A DNA stretch of 5,490 nucleotides from an uncultured Candidatus Saccharibacteria bacterium (GCA_948944455.1 CARBES010000043.1:1-5490), one strand, 5' to 3'. Counted from the stretch's first letter, positions 1 through 5,490 are shown. Numbers and translations are program-made. The notes: a model not told the origin generated them from the sequence alone.

Positions 1-10
1 TGGGGCTTCT

Positions 11-60
11 CCCTCCGTTGTCTAGCCATATAGAGTAATCATAGGGAGGATGAAGAAGGT
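11..60 (+). repeat. Left arm of a long inverted repeat flanking the operon
   Basis: These 50 nt match the reverse complement of 5431-5477 at 47 positions, with only two indels: an extra TA at about 30-31 and an extra T at 42. There are no substitutions. The match begins at CCCTCCGTTG and ends at GAAGAAGGT, and similarity stops abruptly on both sides. The arm can fold: CCTCC (12-16) with GGAGG (45-49), TTG (18-20) with CA.A (40-43, one bulged T), and TCTA (21-24) with TAGA (31-34), leaving a GCCATA loop and a GTAAT bulge. It lies beyond the helicase stop codon, in non-coding DNA. Nature unknown: a dispersed repeat or regulatory hairpin is more likely than a transposon end, since no target duplication or transposase is visible. 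Confidence 0.9.
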
Positions 61-68
61 GCCGTAAT

Positions 69-117
69 AGCGAACTTTTACCCGACTACAGGCCTAAGCT
101 ACGGGCTTTTTATCGCT
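69..117. terminator. Weak hairpin over the helicase stop codon, possible terminator
   Basis: On the plus strand, CCCG (81-84) and TA (87-88) can pair with TACGGG (100-105) across an 11-nt loop, followed by C and five T (107-111). AGCGA (69-73) and TCGCT (113-117) could add an outer stem. The T-run suits a rightward transcript, not the leftward operon, whose side of the stem is followed by TAAAAG. The stem is short and bulged and part of it encodes the helicase C-terminus, so this may be chance. No better terminator for the operon is visible in 1-93. Confidence 0.22.
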
Positions 118-1803
118 ACTCAAGATATAGAGCTTATGCTTCGCACGGGTGAGAGCAACGTAAAGTAATCGGTGCTGATCGGCAGTCTTGGCGGCACGGA
201 TATCGCCGAAAATCTCAAAAATCGTCGCATGCGGGTGTTCAGAACGAACTTGACTACGATCCATCTCAAGTAAAATCACCACGTCCGACTCTAGACCCTT
301 TGATTTGTGCATCGTCATACAACGAACCCGACTATCGAAATCCATTTCGCTCATAACCCCCTCCTCAACCATAATCCGACGGAGTGCCAAATAAAAGTTT
401 TCTAGGCTCACGTTCGTAAAACTAGTAAAATTATGACGATGCAAAAGCAGGATCTGTTCTTTATGGTGTTTTTTGACGATTTTATATGTCGTCTTGAGCA
501 ACCTCGCAGCTTCCTGAAAATCTTTTGGCTTCAGCCCGCGTGCGTTTATAGAGTCTTTGACCACGCTTCGCGCCACATCGGCCAAGATGTTCTGATATCT
601 ACCATCACCTAATCCGTCTTCAAGTAAATCTTGACTATCAAATTTAGTTTTGACAGGATTTTGACGTTTGATTTTGCCTCTTTTGCGACTGAACGGCACT
701 GCTTTATCAGCATTAGGGTTATAATTTTTCAACATATACCGATTCGCATTTTCGACGATTCGACAATCACTGCGATAATTCGTCATTAGTGGAATATCCA
801 CGACATCTTCAGGAAAATATTCTGCAAAATTAAGAAAATAATCAACATCAGAGCCAGCAAAGCGATTGATCGCTTGCCAGTCATCACCCACAGCAAAGAG
901 ATGCGCCGCAGGGCAATTCTGTCGAATCGAGCGAATCAGGTCAAAAAAGAGGTAGGAAAAATCCTGATATTCATCAACTAGTAAATATTTGTAGCACGAG
1001 ATTTGCTGCATTTTGCGCTGGAAACGAGTCGCGTTCAAACACGAAGCATTAGCTCCGCCACGAAGTAAACGTGCTGCGCGCGACATCAGTAGGTTAAAAT
1101 CAATCTTCGGATAGTTCAGGGCAAGGAGATATTCTTGATAAACTGCCAGCGAAGTCTCATGAATTAGAATTTTTTCATAATAATCAGGATCGCCGCTATG
1201 CTTCGTACAATATCTCCGTACCGCCTGGCAAAGCTCACTTAAACCGTGCTCGCCCGAAAATTGTTGTCCAGCCCGCGCAATGAAACTGCTAGCTAGGCGC
1301 AAGGTTTCTTCTTGTTTATCACGAGATAAGCGTCGTTTCTGCTCGGTAAGCAACTTGGCTAAAGCTCGGCGAATAATGCTATCGTGTTCTAGTTCGGAGA
1401 TAATCTCTGGGCGGTCACCAGTTGCTTTGACGAGATCAAGCGCAAACTTATGGAAAGTTGAGGCAATACGAATCTCACGTTCTTTTCCGCCCCAATTCTT
1501 GAGCGGCACACCGTCAATTTCGACCATACCGATCCGCTCGTTAACCTCGGCCGCCGCCGTGCGGTTAAACATAAAAGCAGCAATCTCGCTAAGATAAGCT
1601 TGGCCGCTCGCGACAAGATAAGCGACTTTCGCTACGATGACACGAGTTTTGCCTGAGCCAGCTCGCGCTGTCACGAGCGTATTCTTATGACTATCCAGCA
1701 CTGCTCTAGCCTGGTCTAAATCTAGTGTATATGGGCTACCCCCAAGAGCAACATGATTCTCAAACCATGTTCTGAACTCCTCGACTGTCCTAAAATCTTG
1801 CAT
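94..1803 (-). CDS. UvrD/Rep superfamily 1A DNA helicase, helicase IV (HelD)-like, compact
   Basis: Predicted ATP-driven 3'-5' DNA helicase of 569 aa, cytoplasmic, with a likely role in DNA repair or recombination. The full SF1A motif set is visible in order: Q-motif glutamine Q31; Walker A ARAGSGKT at 46-53; motif Ia FNRTAAAEVNERI at 79-91; TFHKF at 116-120; Walker B/motif II LLVDEYQD at 274-281; motif III AVGDDWQAINRFAGSD at 304-319; motif IV TNYRS at 341-345; motif V MTMHKSKGLESD at 496-507; motif VI LLYVALTRAKHKL at 546-558. The GDDWQAI..FAGSD form of motif III resembles helicase IV and its relatives more than UvrD or Rep. Only about 140 residues separate motifs IV and V, so the 2B insertion is small, and the protein is shorter than E. 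coli UvrD (about 720 aa) or HelD (about 684 aa). That stretch has a basic patch (373-387). The gene starts 18 nt after gatB with no clear Shine-Dalgarno, yet the N-terminus leads straight into the Q-motif, which supports the ATG at 1803. It probably rides on the gat transcript. Family is certain; the exact subfamily is inferred. Confidence 0.93.
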   Translation of the reverse strand: MQDFRTVEEFRTWFENHVALGGSPYTLDLDQARAVLDSHKNTLVTARAGSGKTRVIVAKVAYLVASGQAYLSEIAAFMFNRTAAAEVNERIGMVEIDGVPLKNWGGKEREIRIASTFHKFALDLVKATGDRPEIISELEHDSIIRRALAKLLTEQKRRLSRDKQEETLRLASSFIARAGQQFSGEHGLSELCQAVRRYCTKHSGDPDYYEKILIHETSLAVYQEYLLALNYPKIDFNLLMSRAARLLRGGANASCLNATRFQRKMQQISCYKYLLVDEYQDFSYLFFDLIRSIRQNCPAAHLFAVGDDWQAINRFAGSDVDYFLNFAEYFPEDVVDIPLMTNYRSDCRIVENANRYMLKNYNPNADKAVPFSRKRGKIKRQNPVKTKFDSQDLLEDGLGDGRYQNILADVARSVVKDSINARGLKPKDFQEAARLLKTTYKIVKKHHKEQILLLHRHNFTSFTNVSLENFYLALRRIMVEEGVMSEMDFDSRVRCMTMHKSKGLESDVVILLEMDRSQVRSEHPHATIFEIFGDIRAAKTADQHRLLYVALTRAKHKLYILSSDKKPVA

Positions 1804-1821
1804 CCCCCGGCCTACCCCAGC

Positions 1822-3243
1822 CTATTTCCCTAGCTTTTGACGCAAAATGTCTTGCACTGCGGACGGGTTTGCCTTGCCGTGCGATTCTTTCATCACTTGG
1901 CCGACTAGGAACCCGATTACTTTTTCTTGCCCAGCCTTAAAATCGGCTTGTGCCTGCTGGGTTTCTGGTTTCGCAAGCACGCTATCAACAATCTGTTCAA
2001 GCGCACCGAGATCGTTCTCTTGCACGACGCCCAGCTCCTTTGCAATGGTCCTGGTATCCTTAAAATGCATTTCTGGGTCAAAGAACTTCAAGAAAACTTC
2101 TTTGCCACCGGTACTGGAAAGTTCGTTCTTACCTAGCATCTCAACTAAGCCTAGGAGTTGTTCCTTGCTCGGAAGCTCATCATTAAGCAGGCTGGCATTT
2201 TCTTCGGCAAGCAAAACGCTACTAAACAAATTTGCAATTTTCTTAACGGCCTTCTTATCTTCAAGCTCCGCTAGCTTCTCCATTAGCGGTCGGTAATCGA
2301 GCAACACCTCAACTAAATCGCTACCCAAGACGTCGTTAAACTCCATTCGATACCACTTTGGCATTTTTGGCAAATTAGCCTGTTCCTCATCGACAATCTC
2401 GGCTTTTAGTCGAATTGGTGGGATGTCCGGCTCTGGCATATAGCGATAATCCGCCGCCGCTTCCTTAGTACGCTGGCCGGTAGTCTCGCCGGTCGCATCG
2501 TTCCAGCCACGAGTTTCCTGGATGACTTTTTCACCCTTTTCGAGCAACTTGGTCTGGCGTTTAATTTCATATTCAACCGCTCGCTCGACCGAACGGAAGG
2601 AGTTGAGGTTTTTCACCTCGGTCCGAGTACCAAGTTCAGTGCTACCTTCTGGCGCCACACTCGTATTCACGTCAAAGCGCATATTACCATTATATAAATC
2701 ACCAAAAGTTACACCAGCATAAGTCATCACCCGCCAAAGCTCTTTCGCGTAATCACGCGCGTGCGCTGCGGAGTGAATATCTGGCATCGAGACGATTTCA
2801 ACTAGCGGGGTGCCAGCTCGATTTAAATCGACGAGACTATAGGTACCCTCGTGGCTTAGTTTTCCGGCGTCCTCTTCAAGATGCGCATGCTCGATTCGGA
2901 TCTTCGTACCATCTGGAAGTTCAACAAAACCTGCACCAATGATCGGATGATACATCTGGGTAATCTGGTAACCTTTTGGTAGGTCAGGATAGAAATAGTG
3001 TTTACGATCGAAACGACTTTCGAGATTAATCTCCGAATTTAAGGCCAGACCAGCGCGTACGGAATAGCGAATTGCCATTTTATTTAAACGCGGCAGCATG
3101 CCCGGCAGAGCATAATCAACCGGCGAGACACAACTGTTTGGTTCTTTCAGTCGAGCGTCATTATCGACCTCAGAGAAAAGCTTAGTCTTCGTGGATAATT
3201 GCACGTGGCATTCAATGCCGATAGTAGGAATATATTTCGTCAT
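1822..3243 (-). CDS. gatB: Asp-tRNA(Asn)/Glu-tRNA(Gln) amidotransferase subunit B
   Basis: GatB is the tRNA-binding and kinase subunit of GatCAB. It activates the side-chain carboxylate of Glu-tRNA(Gln) or Asp-tRNA(Asn) with ATP, and ammonia delivered from GatA then converts it to the amide. The 473-aa length matches the family (about 475). Hallmarks in order: IGIECHVQL at 8-16 (E11 and H13 fit the metal-site positions of the usual GLEVHVEL); FDRKHYFYPDLPKGYQITQ at 78-96; HLEEDAGK at 121-128; VDLNRAGTPLVEIVS at 138-152; RFDVNTSV at 189-196; TEVKNLNSF at 208-216; QETRGWND at 242-249; DYRYMPEPDIPP at 265-276. The helical C-terminus (about 325-473) is the YqeY-like tRNA-binding domain, with GFLVGQVMKESHGKANP at 444-460. 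Start is fixed by AGGAG 7 nt upstream and by the TAATG overlap with the preceding gene, so translation is probably coupled. The small insertion between gatA and gatB is the unusual part of the context. Confidence 0.98.
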   Translation of the reverse strand: MTKYIPTIGIECHVQLSTKTKLFSEVDNDARLKEPNSCVSPVDYALPGMLPRLNKMAIRYSVRAGLALNSEINLESRFDRKHYFYPDLPKGYQITQMYHPIIGAGFVELPDGTKIRIEHAHLEEDAGKLSHEGTYSLVDLNRAGTPLVEIVSMPDIHSAAHARDYAKELWRVMTYAGVTFGDLYNGNMRFDVNTSVAPEGSTELGTRTEVKNLNSFRSVERAVEYEIKRQTKLLEKGEKVIQETRGWNDATGETTGQRTKEAAADYRYMPEPDIPPIRLKAEIVDEEQANLPKMPKWYRMEFNDVLGSDLVEVLLDYRPLMEKLAELEDKKAVKKIANLFSSVLLAEENASLLNDELPSKEQLLGLVEMLGKNELSSTGGKEVFLKFFDPEMHFKDTRTIAKELGVVQENDLGALEQIVDSVLAKPETQQAQADFKAGQEKVIGFLVGQVMKESHGKANPSAVQDILRQKLGK

Positions 3244-3662
3244 TAGATTGCTCCTAAATCTTTTAGCGCTTGCTTAAACGCGGCGAGCGCTTGATTAGCC
3301 TCATTATAGTCAACTTCAAAATCTGTTTCATGTGCGATGCGATTACGCAGCTTGTGTGCCGCCCAAACTTGATTAATCTTGGAAAGTCGTCCATCCATAC
3401 GCTTTAGCCGATCCGCCATGGTTTTTCCGGGTACACCCATTTCGGTCAAGGCCCGGTCTAGCAACTTATCCCCCTGCATGACCGCCATATTATAAGTTAA
3501 CGGCTGACCTTTTATAATGCTATTTTCCAGTTTTAGCCAACGTGTTTGATAAGCCTCAACGTCAAAAATATGCGCACGCTTGCCGCTCAAGACCATTGCA
3601 ACCAGCATCAAGAGCGCTACTGCGACAACTGCGATTGCTAAGAACACCACCGAGGACCACAT
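3243..3662 (-). CDS. Small membrane-anchored protein with HEPN-like R-N-x3-H motif
   Basis: I do not recognise a named family; function is unknown. The 139-aa protein has an uncharged four-residue N-terminus, one strongly hydrophobic segment (about residues 4-25), and then SGKR. By the positive-inside rule this puts the rest in the cytoplasm. The segment has no evident signal-peptidase site and reads as an anchor. Residues 35-139 are predicted to be mostly helical and soluble. They include QGDKLLDRAL (63-72) and WAAHKLRNRIAHE (100-112). The R106-N107-R108-I109-A110-H111 stretch fits the R-x4-H signature (often RNxxxH) of HEPN nucleases, and it is followed by a helix rich in Ala and Leu (about 119-136), as expected for a HEPN helical bundle. 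HEPN identity is inference from the motif and helical layout only; RNase activity is a further step. The gene overlaps gatA and gatB by one base each (TAATG both times) and has its own GGGAGGA at 3671-3677, so it is a real, co-translated member of the operon. Confidence 0.85.
   Translation of the reverse strand: MWSSVVFLAIAVVAVALLMLVAMVLSGKRAHIFDVEAYQTRWLKLENSIIKGQPLTYNMAVMQGDKLLDRALTEMGVPGKTMADRLKRMDGRLSKINQVWAAHKLRNRIAHETDFEVDYNEANQALAAFKQALKDLGAI
3251..3255 (-). promoter_or_regulatory. Ribosome binding site of gatB
   Basis: AGGAG, read leftward, lies 7 nt before the gatB ATG, inside the end of the preceding gene. Together with the TAATG overlap it fixes the gatB start. Confidence 0.8.
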
Positions 3663-5095
3663 TAGTCATTTCCTCCCATAATATCAATATGATGGTCTTC
3701 TTCCGGTTCACCCTCGCCAGCAATCTGCTTCGCAAATCTCAGCAAAGCTTGGTCACTACGGCGCGGTCCGACTAGCTGGAGGCCAAGAGAGAGCCCCTCT
3801 TTTGTCTCGCCGACTGGAATCGCTAGACCTGGAACTCCAGCCAAGTTCAATGAGACCGACATCAAATCTTCGAGGTACATTGCCACTGGATCGTTCACCT
3901 TTTCGCCAAGCTTAAAAGCTGGATTCGGGCTGACTGGAGTGAGGATAAAATCACACTTTTCGAAAGCCTTCCGGTATTCGTCAACGATCATAGTGCGCGC
4001 CTTTGCAGCCTTGAGATAATAAGCATCATAAAATCCACTCGAAAGCACGAAGTTACCGATCATGATTCGGCGCTTATTCTCAGGCATAAAACCTTCGTTG
4101 CGCGTATTTTTATATAAGCTCGCGAGATCCCCCGATTCTTCACTCCGAAAACCATACCGAATCCCATCATGGCGCGAAAGATTACTTGCGACCTCGGCCG
4201 GGACAATAATATAATATGCGGCAAGCGCATATTTTAACGCCGGCATATCCAGGTAGACGATTTCGTGTCCGGCCGCTTTCAACTCCTCAACTTTACGGGC
4301 AAGAGCCGCACGAATCTCTGGCGCTACTGCATCATTATCAAAATCTTTAATCACGCCAATTTTCTTGATCGGGTCATCAAAGCCAGTTTTCTTACCATAG
4401 AAATCTGGTAGAGTCGTTAGGTCATTTGCATCCTGACCGGCTGTTATTTGCATTAAGAGGTCCATATCATCGACATTTTGAGTAAAGAAACCGACACAAT
4501 CCGTGCTTGAAGCCATCGCCACTACACCGTAGCGACTAATTGCGCCATAGGTCGGCTTTAGGCCATAAACCCCGTTAAAGCTAGCTGGCTGACGAATCGA
4601 GCCGCCAGTATCCGAGCCAGTCGCAAACGGTACAATGCCGAGCGCTACTGCTACTGCTGAACCACCAGAGGAACCACCCGCAACTCGCTCAAGGTCTTTT
4701 GAGTTCCTAGTTGGGCCATAATAGCTGTTCTCAGTACTTGAACCATGCGCGAAAGCGTCAAGATTCGTCCGACCGATCATAATTGCACCCTCTTCTTCGA
4801 GCTTCTTAACCGACGTCGCTGTAACCGGACTGGTGAATTCCTCAAGGATATGCGCCGAAGCCGTCGTGCCGCCTTCAGGGCTAAGGAAGTTGTCTTTCAA
4901 AGCATAAGGAACACCCGCTAGACGCCCAGCTGATTCTCCGTTTTTGATCTTTTCGTCAATCGCTGCTGCTTTTTTTAGGGCTTCAACATCATTGATAAAA
5001 TTAAAAATATGGTAGTCTTTTTGATATTGATGCGCCTTGTCTAGAGCTTCTTGTACTAGACTTACCGCACTAACTTCTCTACTCGCAGTTTTCAT
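3662..5095 (-). CDS. gatA: Asp-tRNA(Asn)/Glu-tRNA(Gln) amidotransferase subunit A (glutaminase)
   Basis: GatA is the amidase-signature subunit that hydrolyses glutamine (or asparagine) and passes ammonia through the complex to the GatB active site. At 477 aa it is near the family norm (about 485). The Ser-cisSer-Lys triad is intact: K67 in GVPYALKDN (61-69), S142 in AGGSSGGSA (139-147), and nucleophile S166 in GSDTGGSIRQP (160-170). The spacings K67-S166 (99) and S142-S166 (24) equal those I recall for S. aureus GatA (K79, S154, S178). Other family blocks are GVYGLKPTYGAISRYG (175-190), KRRIMIGNFVLSSG (341-354), TPVSPNPAFKLGEKVNDP (386-403) and NLAGVPGLAIPVG (417-429). The gatC-type helper sits 12 nt upstream. 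The start at 5095 is supported by a strong AAGGAGG 7 nt upstream that overlaps the gatC stop codon. The N-terminus is somewhat shorter than in many GatA proteins. The stop codon overlaps the next gene's ATG by one base. Confidence 0.98.
   Translation of the reverse strand: MKTASREVSAVSLVQEALDKAHQYQKDYHIFNFINDVEALKKAAAIDEKIKNGESAGRLAGVPYALKDNFLSPEGGTTASAHILEEFTSPVTATSVKKLEEEGAIMIGRTNLDAFAHGSSTENSYYGPTRNSKDLERVAGGSSGGSAVAVALGIVPFATGSDTGGSIRQPASFNGVYGLKPTYGAISRYGVVAMASSTDCVGFFTQNVDDMDLLMQITAGQDANDLTTLPDFYGKKTGFDDPIKKIGVIKDFDNDAVAPEIRAALARKVEELKAAGHEIVYLDMPALKYALAAYYIIVPAEVASNLSRHDGIRYGFRSEESGDLASLYKNTRNEGFMPENKRRIMIGNFVLSSGFYDAYYLKAAKARTMIVDEYRKAFEKCDFILTPVSPNPAFKLGEKVNDPVAMYLEDLMSVSLNLAGVPGLAIPVGETKEGLSLGLQLVGPRRSDQALLRFAKQIAGEGEPEEDHHIDIMGGND
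3671..3677 (-). promoter_or_regulatory. Ribosome binding site of the small membrane protein
   Basis: GGGAGGA, read leftward, lies inside the last codons of gatA, 8 nt before the ATG at 3662. It supports independent re-initiation at the TAATG overlap and selects this ATG over an out-of-frame ATG 7 nt upstream (3669). Confidence 0.8.
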
Positions 5096-5102
5096 TCCCC
5101 TC

Positions 5103-5109
5103 CCTCCTT
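5103..5109 (-). promoter_or_regulatory. Strong ribosome binding site of gatA
   Basis: AAGGAGG, read leftward, ends 7 nt before the gatA ATG and overlaps the gatC TAA stop. A second G-rich stretch (GAGGGGA) lies between it and the ATG. It fixes the gatA start and contrasts with gatC, which has no such site. Confidence 0.85.
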
Positions 5110-5395
5110 ATAGAACTTTTGGTACTTTAATTTGATGGTTTGAGACTTCTTTGGTCAAAGCAAGAAGTTGTTCCCGGTCGGCCTCCTGAGGGAGAATCTC
5201 GTCCTCGCGCCAGATATTTTCCATTTCAAAAACTTGATAAGTCGGCTCAACATTTGAGGTATTTAGCTCGTCAAGTTGCGAGATATATCCAATAATATCT
5301 TTAATATTCGAAGCCAGCTGCGAGCTCTCCGCTTCGCTCAAGGCGAAATGCGATAACTCAGCCAGATGGGCAATAACTTCCTGATTAACTTCCAT
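5108..5395 (-). CDS. gatC: Asp-tRNA(Asn)/Glu-tRNA(Gln) amidotransferase subunit C
   Basis: GatC is the small scaffold that wraps round GatA and GatB and stabilises the GatCAB complex. From the preferred start it is 95 aa, normal for the family. Recognisable blocks: VIAHLAELSHFALSEAE near the N-terminus (7-23), the IKDIIGYISQLDELNT helix (31-46), VEPT (49-52), WREDE (62-66) and the conserved tail IKVPKVL (89-95). An in-frame ATG three codons upstream (5404) would give 98 aa. I prefer the ATG at 5395 because the upstream ATG overlaps a perfect TATAAT -10 box, so it lies upstream of the expected transcription start. MEVNQE also matches usual GatC N-termini in length. No Shine-Dalgarno precedes either ATG, consistent with a leaderless or nearly leaderless transcript. 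First gene of the operon, ending in TAA 12 nt before gatA. Confidence 0.95.
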   Translation of the reverse strand: MEVNQEVIAHLAELSHFALSEAESSQLASNIKDIIGYISQLDELNTSNVEPTYQVFEMENIWREDEILPQEADREQLLALTKEVSNHQIKVPKVL

Positions 5396-5402
5396 GCTAT
5401 TC

Positions 5403-5431
5403 ATTATACTACAACTTCGGGCATTTCTTAA
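5403..5431 (-). promoter_or_regulatory. Sigma70-type promoter of the gat operon
   Basis: Reading leftward, the -35 box is TTAAGA (5431-5426, 4 of 6 consensus), then a spacer of exactly 17 nt, then the -10 box TATAAT (5408-5403, 6 of 6). Transcription would start around 5397-5395, on or within two bases of the gatC ATG at 5395. This predicts a leaderless mRNA for gatC and would drive the whole five-gene operon. The first base of the -35 box is also the last base of the upstream inverted-repeat arm. The position is well supported by sequence; use in vivo is inferred. Confidence 0.72.
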
Positions 5432-5477
5432 CCTTCTTCATCCTCCCTTGATTACTCTATGGCTAGACAACGGAGGG
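5431..5477 (-). repeat. Right arm of a long inverted repeat flanking the operon
   Basis: A 47-nt partner of the left arm in opposite orientation, identical apart from three missing bases. Its fold is the cleaner one: CCTCC (5442-5446) pairs with GGAGG (5472-5476), one C:C mismatch follows (5447/5471), TTG (5448-5450) pairs with CAA (5468-5470), and TCTA (5456-5459) pairs with TAGA (5464-5467). The loop is TGGC and there is a 5-nt bulge at 5451-5455, for 12 base pairs in all. The arm ends on the first base of the gat promoter -35 box, so it sits where an upstream regulator would bind. No function can be assigned. Confidence 0.9.
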
Positions 5478-5490
5478 GCCGAGCATAGAA

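Noticed and set aside
1280..1597. Plus-strand open frame of 105 codons
   Set aside because: It lies wholly antisense to the Walker A and 1B part of the helicase gene. It has no ribosome binding site and a low-complexity Ser/Arg/Leu composition typical of a shadow frame.
1847..2296. Plus-strand open frame of 149 codons, with a second overlapping frame at 1927-2136
   Set aside because: Both are antisense to the conserved C-terminal YqeY-like part of gatB. The product is a Ser-rich string with no domain; shadow frames.
3489..3494. TATAAT on the minus strand inside the small membrane protein gene as an internal promoter
   Set aside because: No acceptable -35 box lies at 16-18 nt upstream, and the hexamer falls in coding sequence where AT-rich matches are frequent.
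3542..3775. Plus-strand open frame of 77 codons across the gatA/small-gene junction
   Set aside because: It is antisense to two well supported genes, has no Shine-Dalgarno, and its product is basic and low in complexity.
94..5404. Alternative genetic code (TGA read as Gly or Trp, as in some reduced-genome bacteria)
   Set aside because: All five genes read through complete, family-length proteins with no in-frame TGA. The stops are TAA (three) and TAG (two). The absence of TGA stops in five genes is too small a sample to mean anything.
45..5447. Small peptide frames inside the repeat arms read inward (GGGAGG then ATGAAGAAG: MKKVP at 49-66, MKKVKKCPKL on the right)
   Set aside because: The Shine-Dalgarno-like GGGAGG touches the ATG with no spacer, the frames are 5 and 10 codons, and the right one ends before the gat -10 box. 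Most likely incidental.
11..5477. Interpretation of the window as a composite transposon or IS with terminal inverted repeats
   Set aside because: No transposase, integrase or resolvase is encoded, no target-site duplication flanks the arms, and the cargo is core tRNA metabolism. The repeats are real, but this explanation is not supported.

Overview
The window is one compact leftward (minus-strand) operon that fills almost all of the 5.49 kb. In transcription order it holds gatC, gatA, a small one-pass membrane protein, gatB and a UvrD/HelD-type helicase. The three gat genes encode the GatCAB tRNA-dependent amidotransferase, which turns Glu-tRNA(Gln) into Gln-tRNA(Gln) and/or Asp-tRNA(Asn) into Asn-tRNA(Asn). 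All catalytic motifs are intact, so the host makes at least one amide aminoacyl-tRNA by the indirect route.

The tight packing, the unrecognised membrane protein between gatA and gatB, and a probably leaderless first gene fit a reduced-genome bacterium. From general impression of the proteins I favour Patescibacteria/CPR, perhaps Saccharibacteria. This is inference, because no 16S or other marker is present. The standard genetic code fits: all five genes end in TAA or TAG and none is interrupted by TGA.

Layout from right to left. 5431-5477 is one arm of a long inverted repeat. 5403-5431 is a sigma70-type promoter whose TATAAT overlaps the first possible ATG of gatC, so the second ATG (5395) is the likely start, on a leaderless or nearly leaderless mRNA. 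gatC is followed 12 nt later by gatA, which has a strong Shine-Dalgarno. gatA, the membrane protein and gatB are joined by two identical one-base TAATG stop/start overlaps. The helicase follows gatB after 18 G-rich nt with no clear Shine-Dalgarno. 61-93 holds a weak hairpin, and 11-60 holds the second arm of the inverted repeat.

Two things stand out. First, near-identical inverted repeats of 50 and 47 nt sit just outside the operon at both ends of the window; each arm can itself fold into a hairpin, and the few differences fall in its loop or bulge. Second, the 139-aa protein inside the gat operon has an N-terminal membrane anchor and an R-N-x3-H motif typical of HEPN RNases, which suggests a membrane-tethered RNA-binding or RNA-cleaving protein made together with the tRNA amidotransferase.
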